From JBBQXH01 sp963710975 (GTDB lineage: Bacteria; Actinomycetota; Thermoleophilia; Gaiellales; Gaiellaceae): a stretch of DNA of 64,000 bases. The stretch is from the NCBI GenBank assembly GCA_963710975.1, contig CAVQCG010000005.1, positions 744,001 to 808,000 on the forward strand, written 5' to 3'. Shown here one piece after another: positions 1-7,853 of this stretch. Each line of letters starts with the position of its first letter. Position 1 is the first letter of the stretch. The notes below the pieces were generated by a model. It saw only the letters and a list, made by a program, of their open reading frames with translations. It did not search any database and was not told the DNA's origin. Position numbers and translations under genes: made by a program.

Positions 1-330
1 CACCCGGATCTTGACCAGGCCGCCCTTCGCTTCCTTGAACTCGTATCCAACGCGGGTAGCGCGGTTGCACGCCGGGCAGACGAGCATCACGTTCGAGACG
101 GGAAGCGGGTTTGCAACGTCGAACACGCCGCCCGGCTGAACCTGGGTCTGTCCCATCCGGCTTGGATTCTTCATCGGCCGCGGCCGGCGGTGGCGCTTGG
201 CGAGGTTCAGGTTCTCGACGATCACACGCTGCTCTCTCGGGAGCGCTTCGAGGATACGGCCCTGCTTGCCCCTGTCCTTCCCGGAGATGACCTGGACAAG
301 ATCGCCCTTCTTCAACTTCAACGCGCTCAT
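1..330 (-). CDS. rplX: 50S ribosomal protein L24 (partial, C-terminus beyond window)
   Basis: The ATG lies at 328-330 on the minus strand and the frame stays open to the window edge, giving about 110 residues. The N-terminus (MSALKLKKGDLVQVISGKDR) is the KOW-type start of L24, which binds 23S rRNA early in 50S assembly. Near the cut end there is a CPAC motif followed by RVGYEF, typical of bacterial L24. It begins 1 nt after the rplN stop codon, so it is the next gene of the S10 operon. The end of the gene is not in the window. Confidence 0.95.
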   Translation of the reverse strand, partial: MSALKLKKGDLVQVISGKDRGKQGRILEALPREQRVIVENLNLAKRHRRPRPMKNPSRMGQTQVQPGGVFDVANPLPVSNVMLVCPACNRATRVGYEFKEAKGGLVKIRV

Positions 331-331
331 G

Positions 332-700
332 TCAGAGCACCTCCGGAGCCAGGCTGACGATCTTCATGAAGTTCTTCTCCCGCAGCTCGCGCGCTACAGG
401 GCCAAAGATCCTGGTGCCACGCGGATTCATCTGATTGTCGATGATCACCGCCGCGTTCTCGTCGAATGCGATCGAGGTTCCGTCGTTCCGCGAGAACGGC
501 TTCTTGGTCCTCACCACGACTGCCCGGACGACATCGCCTTTCTTGACGGCGCCCTGCGGCGTCGCGACCTTCACGGTGCCGACGATGATGTCGCCGACCC
601 GTGCGTAGCGCCGCTTGGACCCGCCGAGGACGCGGATGCAGAGGAGCTCACGCGCGCCGGTGTTGTCGGCGACGCGAAGACGAGACTCCTGCTGGATCAC
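332..700 (-). CDS. rplN: 50S ribosomal protein L14
   Basis: The 122-residue product has the full length of bacterial L14. It opens with MIQQESRLRVADNTGAREL and contains the conserved VKKGDVVRAVVVRTKK segment. L14 binds 23S rRNA at the subunit interface near L19. The start overlaps the end of rpsQ by 4 nt and the stop abuts rplX, so translation is probably coupled within the S10 operon. Confidence 0.98.
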   Translation of the reverse strand: MIQQESRLRVADNTGARELLCIRVLGGSKRRYARVGDIIVGTVKVATPQGAVKKGDVVRAVVVRTKKPFSRNDGTSIAFDENAAVIIDNQMNPRGTRIFGPVARELREKNFMKIVSLAPEVL

Positions 701-1227
701 TGTGCGACCTCGAGGATCTCGGCGAGTCTCCAGGTCTTGGTCTTCGAGATCGGTCGCGTCTCGACGATGCGGACGACATCCCCGACCTGTGCCGCGTTCT
801 GCTCGTCATGCGCGTGGAACTTCGTCGAGCGACGCACGATCTTCTTGTAGGCCGGGTGCGGCCGGACAGTGTCGACCCGGACGACGACAGTCTTGTCCAT
901 GGCACTCGACACGACGACACCACGTCTCTCTTTCACCTTGCCGCGTTCGGAATCGGGGCGGGGAAGACGAACGATCGGCTTTCGCTCTCGATCGGTCGCC
1001 GGAGCCTTCTTCACCTTTGCTTCTTGCGCTGCGGCGGGCTTCTTCGGGGCAGGAGCCTTCTTCGCAGCCGGCTTCCGCGGCTTCTTGGCCACGGGCTTCT
1101 CGGCGACGGGCTCCTCGACGGGTGCCTCCTCGACCGGGCTCTCCTCGGCCACCGGCTCCTCGCCACCGGCCTCGGCGCCTGCAGCCCCGGCCTCCTCTGC
1201 CTCCGGCTCTCTGGTCTCTTCAGACAT
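697..1227 (-). CDS. rpsQ: 30S ribosomal protein S17 with long Ala/Glu/Lys/Pro N-terminal extension
   Basis: The last 80 or so residues are a normal S17 (KVKERRGVVVSSAMDKTVVV, then the KTWRLAEILEV ending), the 16S rRNA-binding OB-fold protein of the 30S subunit. The first 95 or so residues are extra: an acidic Glu/Ala/Pro stretch, then a basic Lys/Pro/Ala stretch. S17 is usually about 85 residues, so the protein is about twice the family length. The frame is continuous and fits exactly between rpmC (ends 1 nt upstream) and rplN (4-nt overlap), so the extension looks genuine. A shorter protein from an internal start cannot be excluded. Confidence 0.93.
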   Translation of the reverse strand: MSEETREPEAEEAGAAGAEAGGEEPVAEESPVEEAPVEEPVAEKPVAKKPRKPAAKKAPAPKKPAAAQEAKVKKAPATDRERKPIVRLPRPDSERGKVKERRGVVVSSAMDKTVVVRVDTVRPHPAYKKIVRRSTKFHAHDEQNAAQVGDVVRIVETRPISKTKTWRLAEILEVAQ

Positions 1228-1431
1228 CTACCTACTCTCCAGTCCCAGCCCGCGCTCGCCCTGGAGCGTCAGGATCCGTGCGATCTCCCGCTTCGTGTGC
1301 GACAGCCGCGCCGTGTTCTCGAGCGCACCCGTCGCATCCTGGAAGCGAAGGTTGAACAACTCTTCACGCTGCTCCGCAAGCCGCTTGCCGAGATCCTCGT
1401 CCGACAGTTCGCGAAGCTCCCTCGTCCTCAC
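1228..1431 (-). CDS. rpmC: 50S ribosomal protein L29
   Basis: This 67-residue protein has the usual L29 size and pattern: MRTRELRELSDEDLGKRLAE, a helical EELFNLRFQ segment and the KREIARILTL ending. L29 sits near the polypeptide exit tunnel of the 50S subunit. It overlaps rplP by 4 nt and ends directly before rpsQ, in the standard order L16-L29-S17. Confidence 0.97.
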   Translation of the reverse strand: MRTRELRELSDEDLGKRLAEQREELFNLRFQDATGALENTARLSHTKREIARILTLQGERGLGLESR

Positions 1432-1844
1432 AGCTCACCTTCCCGAGTCACGAACTTCGTCTTGATCGGTAGCTTCCGGCCGGCCAGCCTCATCGCCTCC
1501 TTCGCGAGAGGCTCGGACACTCCCGAGAGCTCGAACATGACGCGACCCGGCTTGACCACGGCCACCCAGTGCTCGGGAGATCCCTTCCCGGAGCCCATAC
1601 GCGTCTCGGCCGGTTTCTGACTTACCGGCTTGTCGGGGAACACGTTGATCCAGACCTTGCCGCCTCGCTTGATCTTGCGTGTCATCGCGATTCTGGCGGC
1701 CTCGATCTGGCGGTTCGTGATCCAGCCGCACTCGAGTGCCTTGAGGCCGTAGTCGCCGAAATGCACGTGCTGCTGCCCCTTGGAGAGCCCGGCCCGACGG
1801 CCACGTTGCTGCTTGCGGTACTTGGTCTTCTTGGGGAGCAGCAT
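1428..1844 (-). CDS. rplP: 50S ribosomal protein L16
   Basis: The 138-residue product starts MLLPKKTKYRKQQRGRRAG and has the conserved WINVFPDKPVSQKPAETRMG stretch near residues 81-100, which contacts the A-site tRNA region of 23S rRNA. Length and order are standard. The start overlaps the last base of the rpsC stop codon and the end overlaps rpmC. Confidence 0.98.
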   Translation of the reverse strand: MLLPKKTKYRKQQRGRRAGLSKGQQHVHFGDYGLKALECGWITNRQIEAARIAMTRKIKRGGKVWINVFPDKPVSQKPAETRMGSGKGSPEHWVAVVKPGRVMFELSGVSEPLAKEAMRLAGRKLPIKTKFVTREGEL

Positions 1845-2803
1845 CAGGCGTTCTCTTCGCCCGTCGTCTCGGGCTTCTCGGGTGCCGGCTGATCTGCCGG
1901 CTGATCTGCCGGCGGCTCAGCAGGCGACTGGGATTCAGGTGCCTGACTTTCGGGCGGTCGCTGGCGTGGCCGACCCTGTCCACCGCCACGGCGGTCGCTG
2001 CGCCGTCGCTGCCGGACGGGCCCGAGCCCTTCGCGATCGGCGGGGCCACCACGGCGCCCGCTCTCGCGCGCCGCTCCCAGGCCCTCACGGGGCGTGCCAC
2101 CGAGGCGGCGAGCCTGATCCTGATCTCCGAGACGACCTTGCGCGCCTGGCCGCTCGCCGATTCCTTCGTACCCGGCCGGCATGATCTCGCCCTTGTTGAT
2201 CCAGACTTTGACACCGATGCGCCCGAAGGTCGTCTTCGCTTCGGCGAAGCCGTAGTCGATGTCGGCACGGAGGGTGTGGAGCGGTACGCGGCCCTCGGAA
2301 TAGGTCTCCGAGCGCGACATTTCGCCACCGCCGAGCCTCCCACCGCAGGTGATCTTGACGCCCTGGGCTCCCGACCGGATCGCGGACGCAAGCGATCGCT
2401 TCATCGCGCGCCGGAAGCTGACGCGGTTCTGGAGCTGCTCCGCGACCGACTGAGCGACGAGCTTGGCGTCGAGCTCGGGACGCTTGATCTCGTTGATGTT
2501 GATGTGGACGTTCTTCTGCGTCAACGCGTGCACTTCGCGGCGAAGCGCGTCGACTTCGGCCCCCGACTTGCCGATCACGATCCCGGGCCGGGCGGTATAG
2601 ATGTCGATCTTGATCCGCTGCTTGTCCTTCTCGATCAGGATGTCGGAAAGGCCGGCGTGGCTGAGCTTCCCGAGGATGTGATCGCGGATCTTCACGTCCT
2701 CCATCAGGTAGCGAGGAAAGTCCTTCGTGCCCGTGTACCAGTTCGACTTCCAGTCATGGATGATTCCGACGCGCAGCCCGCCGGGATGAACTTTCTGTCC
2801 CAT
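1844..2803 (-). CDS. rpsC: 30S ribosomal protein S3 with long low-complexity C-terminal tail
   Basis: Residues 1 to about 215 are S3: MGQKVHPGGLRVGIIHDWKS, the KH domain with GIVIGKSGAEVDALRREV, and the C-terminal domain ending near KVWINKGEIMPAGYEG. The remaining 100 or so residues are an Arg/Gly/Gln then Pro/Glu/Gln tail that ends in repeated ADQP units. Bacterial S3 is usually 210-280 residues, so this one (319) is long. S3 forms part of the mRNA entry channel. It follows rplV with a 1-nt overlap. No conserved S3 sequence appears in another frame over the tail, so I see no sign of a frameshift. Confidence 0.95.
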   Translation of the reverse strand: MGQKVHPGGLRVGIIHDWKSNWYTGTKDFPRYLMEDVKIRDHILGKLSHAGLSDILIEKDKQRIKIDIYTARPGIVIGKSGAEVDALRREVHALTQKNVHININEIKRPELDAKLVAQSVAEQLQNRVSFRRAMKRSLASAIRSGAQGVKITCGGRLGGGEMSRSETYSEGRVPLHTLRADIDYGFAEAKTTFGRIGVKVWINKGEIMPAGYEGIGERPGAQGRLGDQDQARRLGGTPREGLGAARESGRRGGPADREGLGPVRQRRRSDRRGGGQGRPRQRPPESQAPESQSPAEPPADQPADQPAPEKPETTGEENA

Positions 2804-3600
2804 CAGTCCTCCTTCTCGGCGCTCGGGCTCTCGTCTGTGGGCTCGGACGCGGGCGCCTCGGCGGGCGCCTCCTCCGCGACCGGCTCGGGCACCTCGGCAG
2901 CCTCCGGCTTCTTTCGCGGCGCACGCTTGGGTTTCTCGGGCGTCTGCGCAGCCTCGGTCGTCTCTGCCGCTGTGTCTGTCACGTCGGTCTTCTTCGCGCG
3001 GGAGCGGCGCGGCTTTGGCGCCTCCACTGTCTCGGAGGCCTCCGCGCTCGCAGCCTTCGTCCGGCGCGGGCGCGTCGCCTTCGGCGTCGTCTCGGCCGCG
3101 GCCGTCGTAGCCTCTGGAGTCTCGTTGGCGAGCGGCGACTCGATCTCAGTCGATGCAGCAGGCGCCGCTGGCTTCGCTCGACGCTGACGCTTGGGCGGCG
3201 CCTCGGCAGATGCCTTGCCACGCTTCCTCGTCGTCGTCTCGTCGGGCTCCACCGTTGCCAGGCGGATGGTGATATGGCACGTGCGCTTCTTGATCCGGCC
3301 AACACGACCGCGCGCACGTGCGCGCCAGCGCTTCAGGGTCGGACCGGACCCGACGAAGGCAGCCGAGACGTAGAGATCCTCTCCGTTGTAGTCGGGATGC
3401 GTCTCCGCGTTTGCAATCGCGGACGCGAGGACCTTCGCAACGTCTTCTGCGGCAGCCCTGGTCATGAAGGTGAGTGCGGTACGGGCCTCCGCGACGGGCA
3501 TGCCTCGAATCTCGGACACGATCAACTGCGCCTTGCGCGGCGCGGCGCGAACGTACTTCGCTTGGGCACGAAACTCGGTGGGTGTCTCGACGGTCGCCAC
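2803..3600 (-). CDS. rplV: 50S ribosomal protein L22 with ~150-residue Ala/Glu/Pro/Lys C-terminal extension
   Basis: The first 115 or so residues are a canonical L22 (RAAPRKAQLIVSEIRGMPV; the RARGRVGRIKKRTCHITI hairpin lines the exit tunnel). The protein then continues for about 150 residues of Ala/Glu/Thr/Pro interspersed with basic clusters such as PKRQRRAKP and PRRTKAAS, ending in an acidic tail. L22 alone is about 110-130 residues. Position between rpsS and rpsC is standard and the frame is uninterrupted. Confidence 0.95.
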   Translation of the reverse strand: MATVETPTEFRAQAKYVRAAPRKAQLIVSEIRGMPVAEARTALTFMTRAAAEDVAKVLASAIANAETHPDYNGEDLYVSAAFVGSGPTLKRWRARARGRVGRIKKRTCHITIRLATVEPDETTTRKRGKASAEAPPKRQRRAKPAAPAASTEIESPLANETPEATTAAAETTPKATRPRRTKAASAEASETVEAPKPRRSRAKKTDVTDTAAETTEAAQTPEKPKRAPRKKPEAAEVPEPVAEEAPAEAPASEPTDESPSAEKED

Positions 3601-3605
3601 GTGCT

Positions 3606-3890
3606 TTATCGCTTCTTGACCTGTGTCTTGCGGTCGCCGGCGTGACCCCGGAACGTCCTGGTCGGCGCGAACTCGCCGAGCTTGTGCCCGACCATCGACT
3701 CCGTCAGGAAGACCGGGACGTGCTTGCGCCCGTCGTGGACTGCGATCGTGTGGCCGACCATCTCAGGGAAGACGGTCGATGTCCGCGACCACGTGCGAAT
3801 GATCTTCTTCTCGCCAGTCTGGTTCATGACCTCGATGCGCGACATCAGCCGATCCTGTGCGAACGGGCCCTTCTTGCTGGATCTCGACAC
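3606..3890 (-). CDS. rpsS: 30S ribosomal protein S19
   Basis: I place the start at a GTG (3888-3890), which gives a 94-residue protein beginning MSRSSKKGPFAQDRLMSR, the normal S19 N-terminus. A purine-rich GGAGAAGGGGAGAGA stretch lies just upstream. The frame stays open further upstream but that sequence is not S19-like and overlaps rplB. S19 contacts 16S rRNA in the 30S head next to S13. The gene lies between rplB and rplV as usual. Confidence 0.97.
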   Translation of the reverse strand: MSRSSKKGPFAQDRLMSRIEVMNQTGEKKIIRTWSRTSTVFPEMVGHTIAVHDGRKHVPVFLTESMVGHKLGEFAPTRTFRGHAGDRKTQVKKR

Positions 3891-3904
3891 TCTCTCCCCT
3901 TCTC

Positions 3905-4747
3905 CTAGCGGCGCTTCTTGCCACGCCTGCGGCCGCGGACGATCAGGCGGTCCGATTCCTTGTGCTTGCGTCGCGTGCGCTTTCCGAGCGTCGGGACGCC
4001 CCACGGCGTCACGGGATGGCGCCCGCCCTTCGACTTGCCCTCGCCGCCTCCGTGCGGGTGGTCGACCGGGTTCATCGCCGAGCCGCGGACCGCCGGGCGC
4101 TTCCCGAGCCACCGGCTTCGACCGGCTTTTCCGCTCGAGATGTTCTCGTGATCGACGTTCCCGACCTGCCCGACCGTTGCCCGGCACGTGAGCGGCACCC
4201 GGCGCATCTCGCCGGAGGGCAGCCTGAGAACGGCATAGGTCTCGTCCTTTGCAACGAGCTGGATCCCGGATCCGGCACTGCGCGCAAGTTGCCCGCCGCG
4301 GCCGGGCTTCAGCTCGACGTTGTGGACGAGGGTTCCCGTCGGGACGTTCTCGAGTGGAAGCGCGTTCCCCGGCTTGATGTCGGCAGTAGGCCCGGACTCG
4401 ACGCTCTGGCCGACCTGAAGGCGAGCGGGGGCGAGAATGTATGCCTTGGCGCCGTCCGCGTAGTGGAGAAGCGCGATTCGCGCCGATCGGTTGGGGTCGT
4501 ACTCGATCGCAGCGACTCGCGCCGGCACGCCGTCCTTGACGCGCTTGAAATCGATGACGCGATAGCGCCGCTTGTGCCCGCCTCCCTGATGGCGCGTGGT
4601 GATACGTCCATAGGTGTTTCGGCCTCCGGTTTTCTTGAGCGGCTCCACGAGGCTCTTCTCGGGCGTCGTCTTCGTGACCTCTTCGAAGGTCGAGACGCTG
4701 CGGAAGCGGCGGCCCGGACTCGTTGGCTTGTACTTGCGAAGCGCCAT
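3905..4747 (-). CDS. rplB: 50S ribosomal protein L2
   Basis: The 280-residue product is full-length L2. It carries the C-terminal signature NPVDHPHGGGEGKSKGGRHP with the conserved His of the peptidyl-transferase region, and ends in the usual basic run GRRRGKKRR. L2 is needed for subunit association and peptidyl transfer. It follows rplW by 3 nt and precedes rpsS. Confidence 0.98.
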   Translation of the reverse strand: MALRKYKPTSPGRRFRSVSTFEEVTKTTPEKSLVEPLKKTGGRNTYGRITTRHQGGGHKRRYRVIDFKRVKDGVPARVAAIEYDPNRSARIALLHYADGAKAYILAPARLQVGQSVESGPTADIKPGNALPLENVPTGTLVHNVELKPGRGGQLARSAGSGIQLVAKDETYAVLRLPSGEMRRVPLTCRATVGQVGNVDHENISSGKAGRSRWLGKRPAVRGSAMNPVDHPHGGGEGKSKGGRHPVTPWGVPTLGKRTRRKHKESDRLIVRGRRRGKKRR

Positions 4748-4750
4748 TGC

Positions 4751-5050
4751 CTAGACCGCACCTGCCCCTTCGAAGATGTCGATCTTGTCCCCGTCGGCGA
4801 GCTGGACGATGGCCTTCTTCCAGCCGGGTCGCGTCCCGCGGTGCACCCCGCGACGCTTGGGCTTCGGCTTGACCGTCACCACGTTGACGCTCAGCACCGT
4901 GACGTCGAAGAGCTCTTCGACCGCCTGCCGTATCTGTGTCTTGTGCGCCTTCGAGTGGACCTTGAAGGAGTACTTGCTGTCTTCGATGAGGCTGTAGCTC
5001 TTCTCGGAGACGACCGGCGCGATCAACACCTGACGAGGGTCGAGGCTCAC
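4751..5050 (-). CDS. rplW: 50S ribosomal protein L23
   Basis: The start is a GTG at 5048-5050 that overlaps the rplD stop (GTGA), giving 99 residues beginning MSLDPRQVLIAPVVSEKSYS. The core KYSFKVHSKAHKTQIRQAVE and the GVHRGTRPGWKKAIV segment are typical L23. L23 forms the docking site for trigger factor and SRP at the tunnel exit. Upstream in-frame sequence is antisense-like and not part of L23. Confidence 0.97.
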   Translation of the reverse strand: MSLDPRQVLIAPVVSEKSYSLIEDSKYSFKVHSKAHKTQIRQAVEELFDVTVLSVNVVTVKPKPKRRGVHRGTRPGWKKAIVQLADGDKIDIFEGAGAV

Positions 5051-5673
5051 TGTGCGATCTCCTTCACGCGTGCGAGGGCTGACTCGGTCATCAGCAGCGA
5101 GCGAGCCCATACCACCGCACCGACCTCGAGGGTCGTCGGATCGAGAACGAGCACACCGTCGACATTCCGAAAGGACTTCGCAAGAACGTCCTCGTCCGGC
5201 TGTGCCACCACGACGATCGGAAGCTCCTTGCCCCACTCCGCGAGGAATGCGACCGCGCTCCTCGTCGAGGGCGACTCGGTGAACAAGCCGGACTCCATGA
5301 CCGCGAGCGTCCCCAATTCGACGTGATTCGAGAGGGCCCCTCGCAGCGCAGCTTTGCGAGCCTTGCGATTGACCTTGAGATCGAACGACCGCGGTCGAGG
5401 GGGGAAGGCGACGCCGCCGCCGGTCCACTGCGGAGCCCGCGTGGTTCCAGCCCTGGCACGCCCCGTGCCCTTCTGCCTCCACGGCTTCGCACCCCCGCCG
5501 GACACCATCCCCCGGCTCTTTGCCGCCCGGGTTCCGGCGCGCGCTGCCGCAGCCTCCGCGCGCACGGTCTCGTGCACGAGTTGTGGCTTCACCTCGGCCC
5601 CGAAGACATCAGCGCCGAGCTCGACATCCTTCGTCGTCTTCCCGGCCGCATCGAGAACAGGAGCCTTCGGCAT
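5047..5673 (-). CDS. rplD: 50S ribosomal protein L4
   Basis: The 208-residue product has the L4 loop signature SGGGAKPWRQKGTGRARAGT followed by RAPQWTGGGVAFPPRPRSF, the extended loop that reaches the exit tunnel. In several bacteria L4 also represses its own S10 operon; no such control can be read from this sequence. The start overlaps the rplC stop by 1 nt (TGATG) and the stop overlaps rplW. Confidence 0.97.
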   Translation of the reverse strand: MPKAPVLDAAGKTTKDVELGADVFGAEVKPQLVHETVRAEAAAARAGTRAAKSRGMVSGGGAKPWRQKGTGRARAGTTRAPQWTGGGVAFPPRPRSFDLKVNRKARKAALRGALSNHVELGTLAVMESGLFTESPSTRSAVAFLAEWGKELPIVVVAQPDEDVLAKSFRNVDGVLVLDPTTLEVGAVVWARSLLMTESALARVKEIAQ

Positions 5674-6290
5674 CAGCCCTCCTCCCGAATCACGACGACA
5701 CCGTTCTTGGGGCCGGGTACCGCGCCCTTTACGAGCAGGAGATTCAGGTCGGTGTCGCGATCGACGACGGTCAGTCCGCGTTGGGTCACCGTTGCCGCTC
5801 CCATCCGTCCCGCCATCTTCATCCCCTTGAAGACTCGCGAAGGGTAGGCGGACGCACCCACCGAGCCGGGCTTGCGGACATTGTGCGAGCCATGCGTCAT
5901 CGGGCCACGAGAAAAGTTGTGCCGCTTGATCGTGCCCTGGAACCCCTTGCCGATCGAGACGCCCGACACCTTGACCTTCTCGCCCGGCTCGAATGACTCG
6001 ACCGTGACCGTCTCACCGGCTGCCAGCTGGTGCTCGCCGCGAAACTCGACAAGCCGTCGGTGCGGTGCGACGCCGTTCGCCTTCAGATGCCCCAGCTCGG
6101 GCTTCGTCAGCTTCCGGTCGCCGACCTCGTCGAAGGCAAGCTGCACGGCGTCGTACCCGTCCGTCTCGCGGGTCCGGACGATCACGACCGGGCATGGGCC
6201 GGCCTGGATCACGGTCACGGGCGTGAGCGACCCCGTGTCCTCGTCGAAGACCTGAGTCATGCCGACCTTCCTACCGATGATGCCCTTCAT
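5673..6290 (-). CDS. rplC: 50S ribosomal protein L3
   Basis: The ATG at 6288-6290 gives 205 residues starting MKGIIGRKVGMTQVFDEDTG, which matches L3 exactly; open frame upstream of it is not L3-like. The FQGTIKRHNFSRGPMTHGSH segment near residue 125 is the 23S rRNA-binding loop near the peptidyl-transferase centre. It starts 10 nt after rpsJ ends, in the normal S10-L3-L4-L23 order. Confidence 0.97.
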   Translation of the reverse strand: MKGIIGRKVGMTQVFDEDTGSLTPVTVIQAGPCPVVIVRTRETDGYDAVQLAFDEVGDRKLTKPELGHLKANGVAPHRRLVEFRGEHQLAAGETVTVESFEPGEKVKVSGVSIGKGFQGTIKRHNFSRGPMTHGSHNVRKPGSVGASAYPSRVFKGMKMAGRMGAATVTQRGLTVVDRDTDLNLLLVKGAVPGPKNGVVVIREEG

Positions 6291-6300
6291 TCCTCGACCC

Positions 6301-6609
6301 TCAGAGCTTGATCTCGATGTCGACGCCGGCCGGAAGATCGAGCCGCATGAGGCTGTCGACCGTCTTGGGTGTAGGAGAGTGGATGTCAATCAGGCGCTTG
6401 TGCGTGCGCACCTCGAACGCTTCGCGCGAATCCTTGTCCTTGAACGGGCTTCGGATCACCGTGTAGACGTTCTTCTCGGTGGGCAAGGGCACGGGACCGG
6501 TCACCGTCGCGCCGGTCCGTTGCGCCGTCTCGACGATCTGACTCGCAGACCGATCGAGCTGGTTGTGGTCGTAGCCCTTGAGGCGGATGCGGATTTTCTG
6601 TTGAGCCAT
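6301..6609 (-). CDS. rpsJ: 30S ribosomal protein S10
   Basis: The ATG at 6607-6609 gives a 102-residue S10 starting MAQQKIRIRLKGYDHNQLDR, with PLPTEKNVYTVIRSPFKDKD in the middle. S10 (NusE) is a 30S head protein and also an antitermination factor partner of NusB. It lies 34 nt downstream of tuf, so the str and S10 operons appear joined here. Confidence 0.98.
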   Translation of the reverse strand: MAQQKIRIRLKGYDHNQLDRSASQIVETAQRTGATVTGPVPLPTEKNVYTVIRSPFKDKDSREAFEVRTHKRLIDIHSPTPKTVDSLMRLDLPAGVDIEIKL

Positions 6610-6643
6610 GCGGTTACGTGTGGGTGCCGGAGGTTCCCGACTC

Positions 6644-7834
<1,191 letters not shown>

Positions 7835-7853
7835 TCCCTTCCTCCGGTCGTCT

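Noticed and set aside
1844..2150. Frameshift in the C-terminal part of rpsC
   Set aside because: The tail is unusual, but no other frame shows conserved S3 sequence and the frame runs cleanly to a stop that overlaps rplP.
601..6389. Long open frames opposite to or out of frame with the ribosomal protein genes
   Set aside because: They are Arg/Ser/Pro-rich, match no family and overlap well-supported ribosomal genes; they are a by-product of high G+C content.
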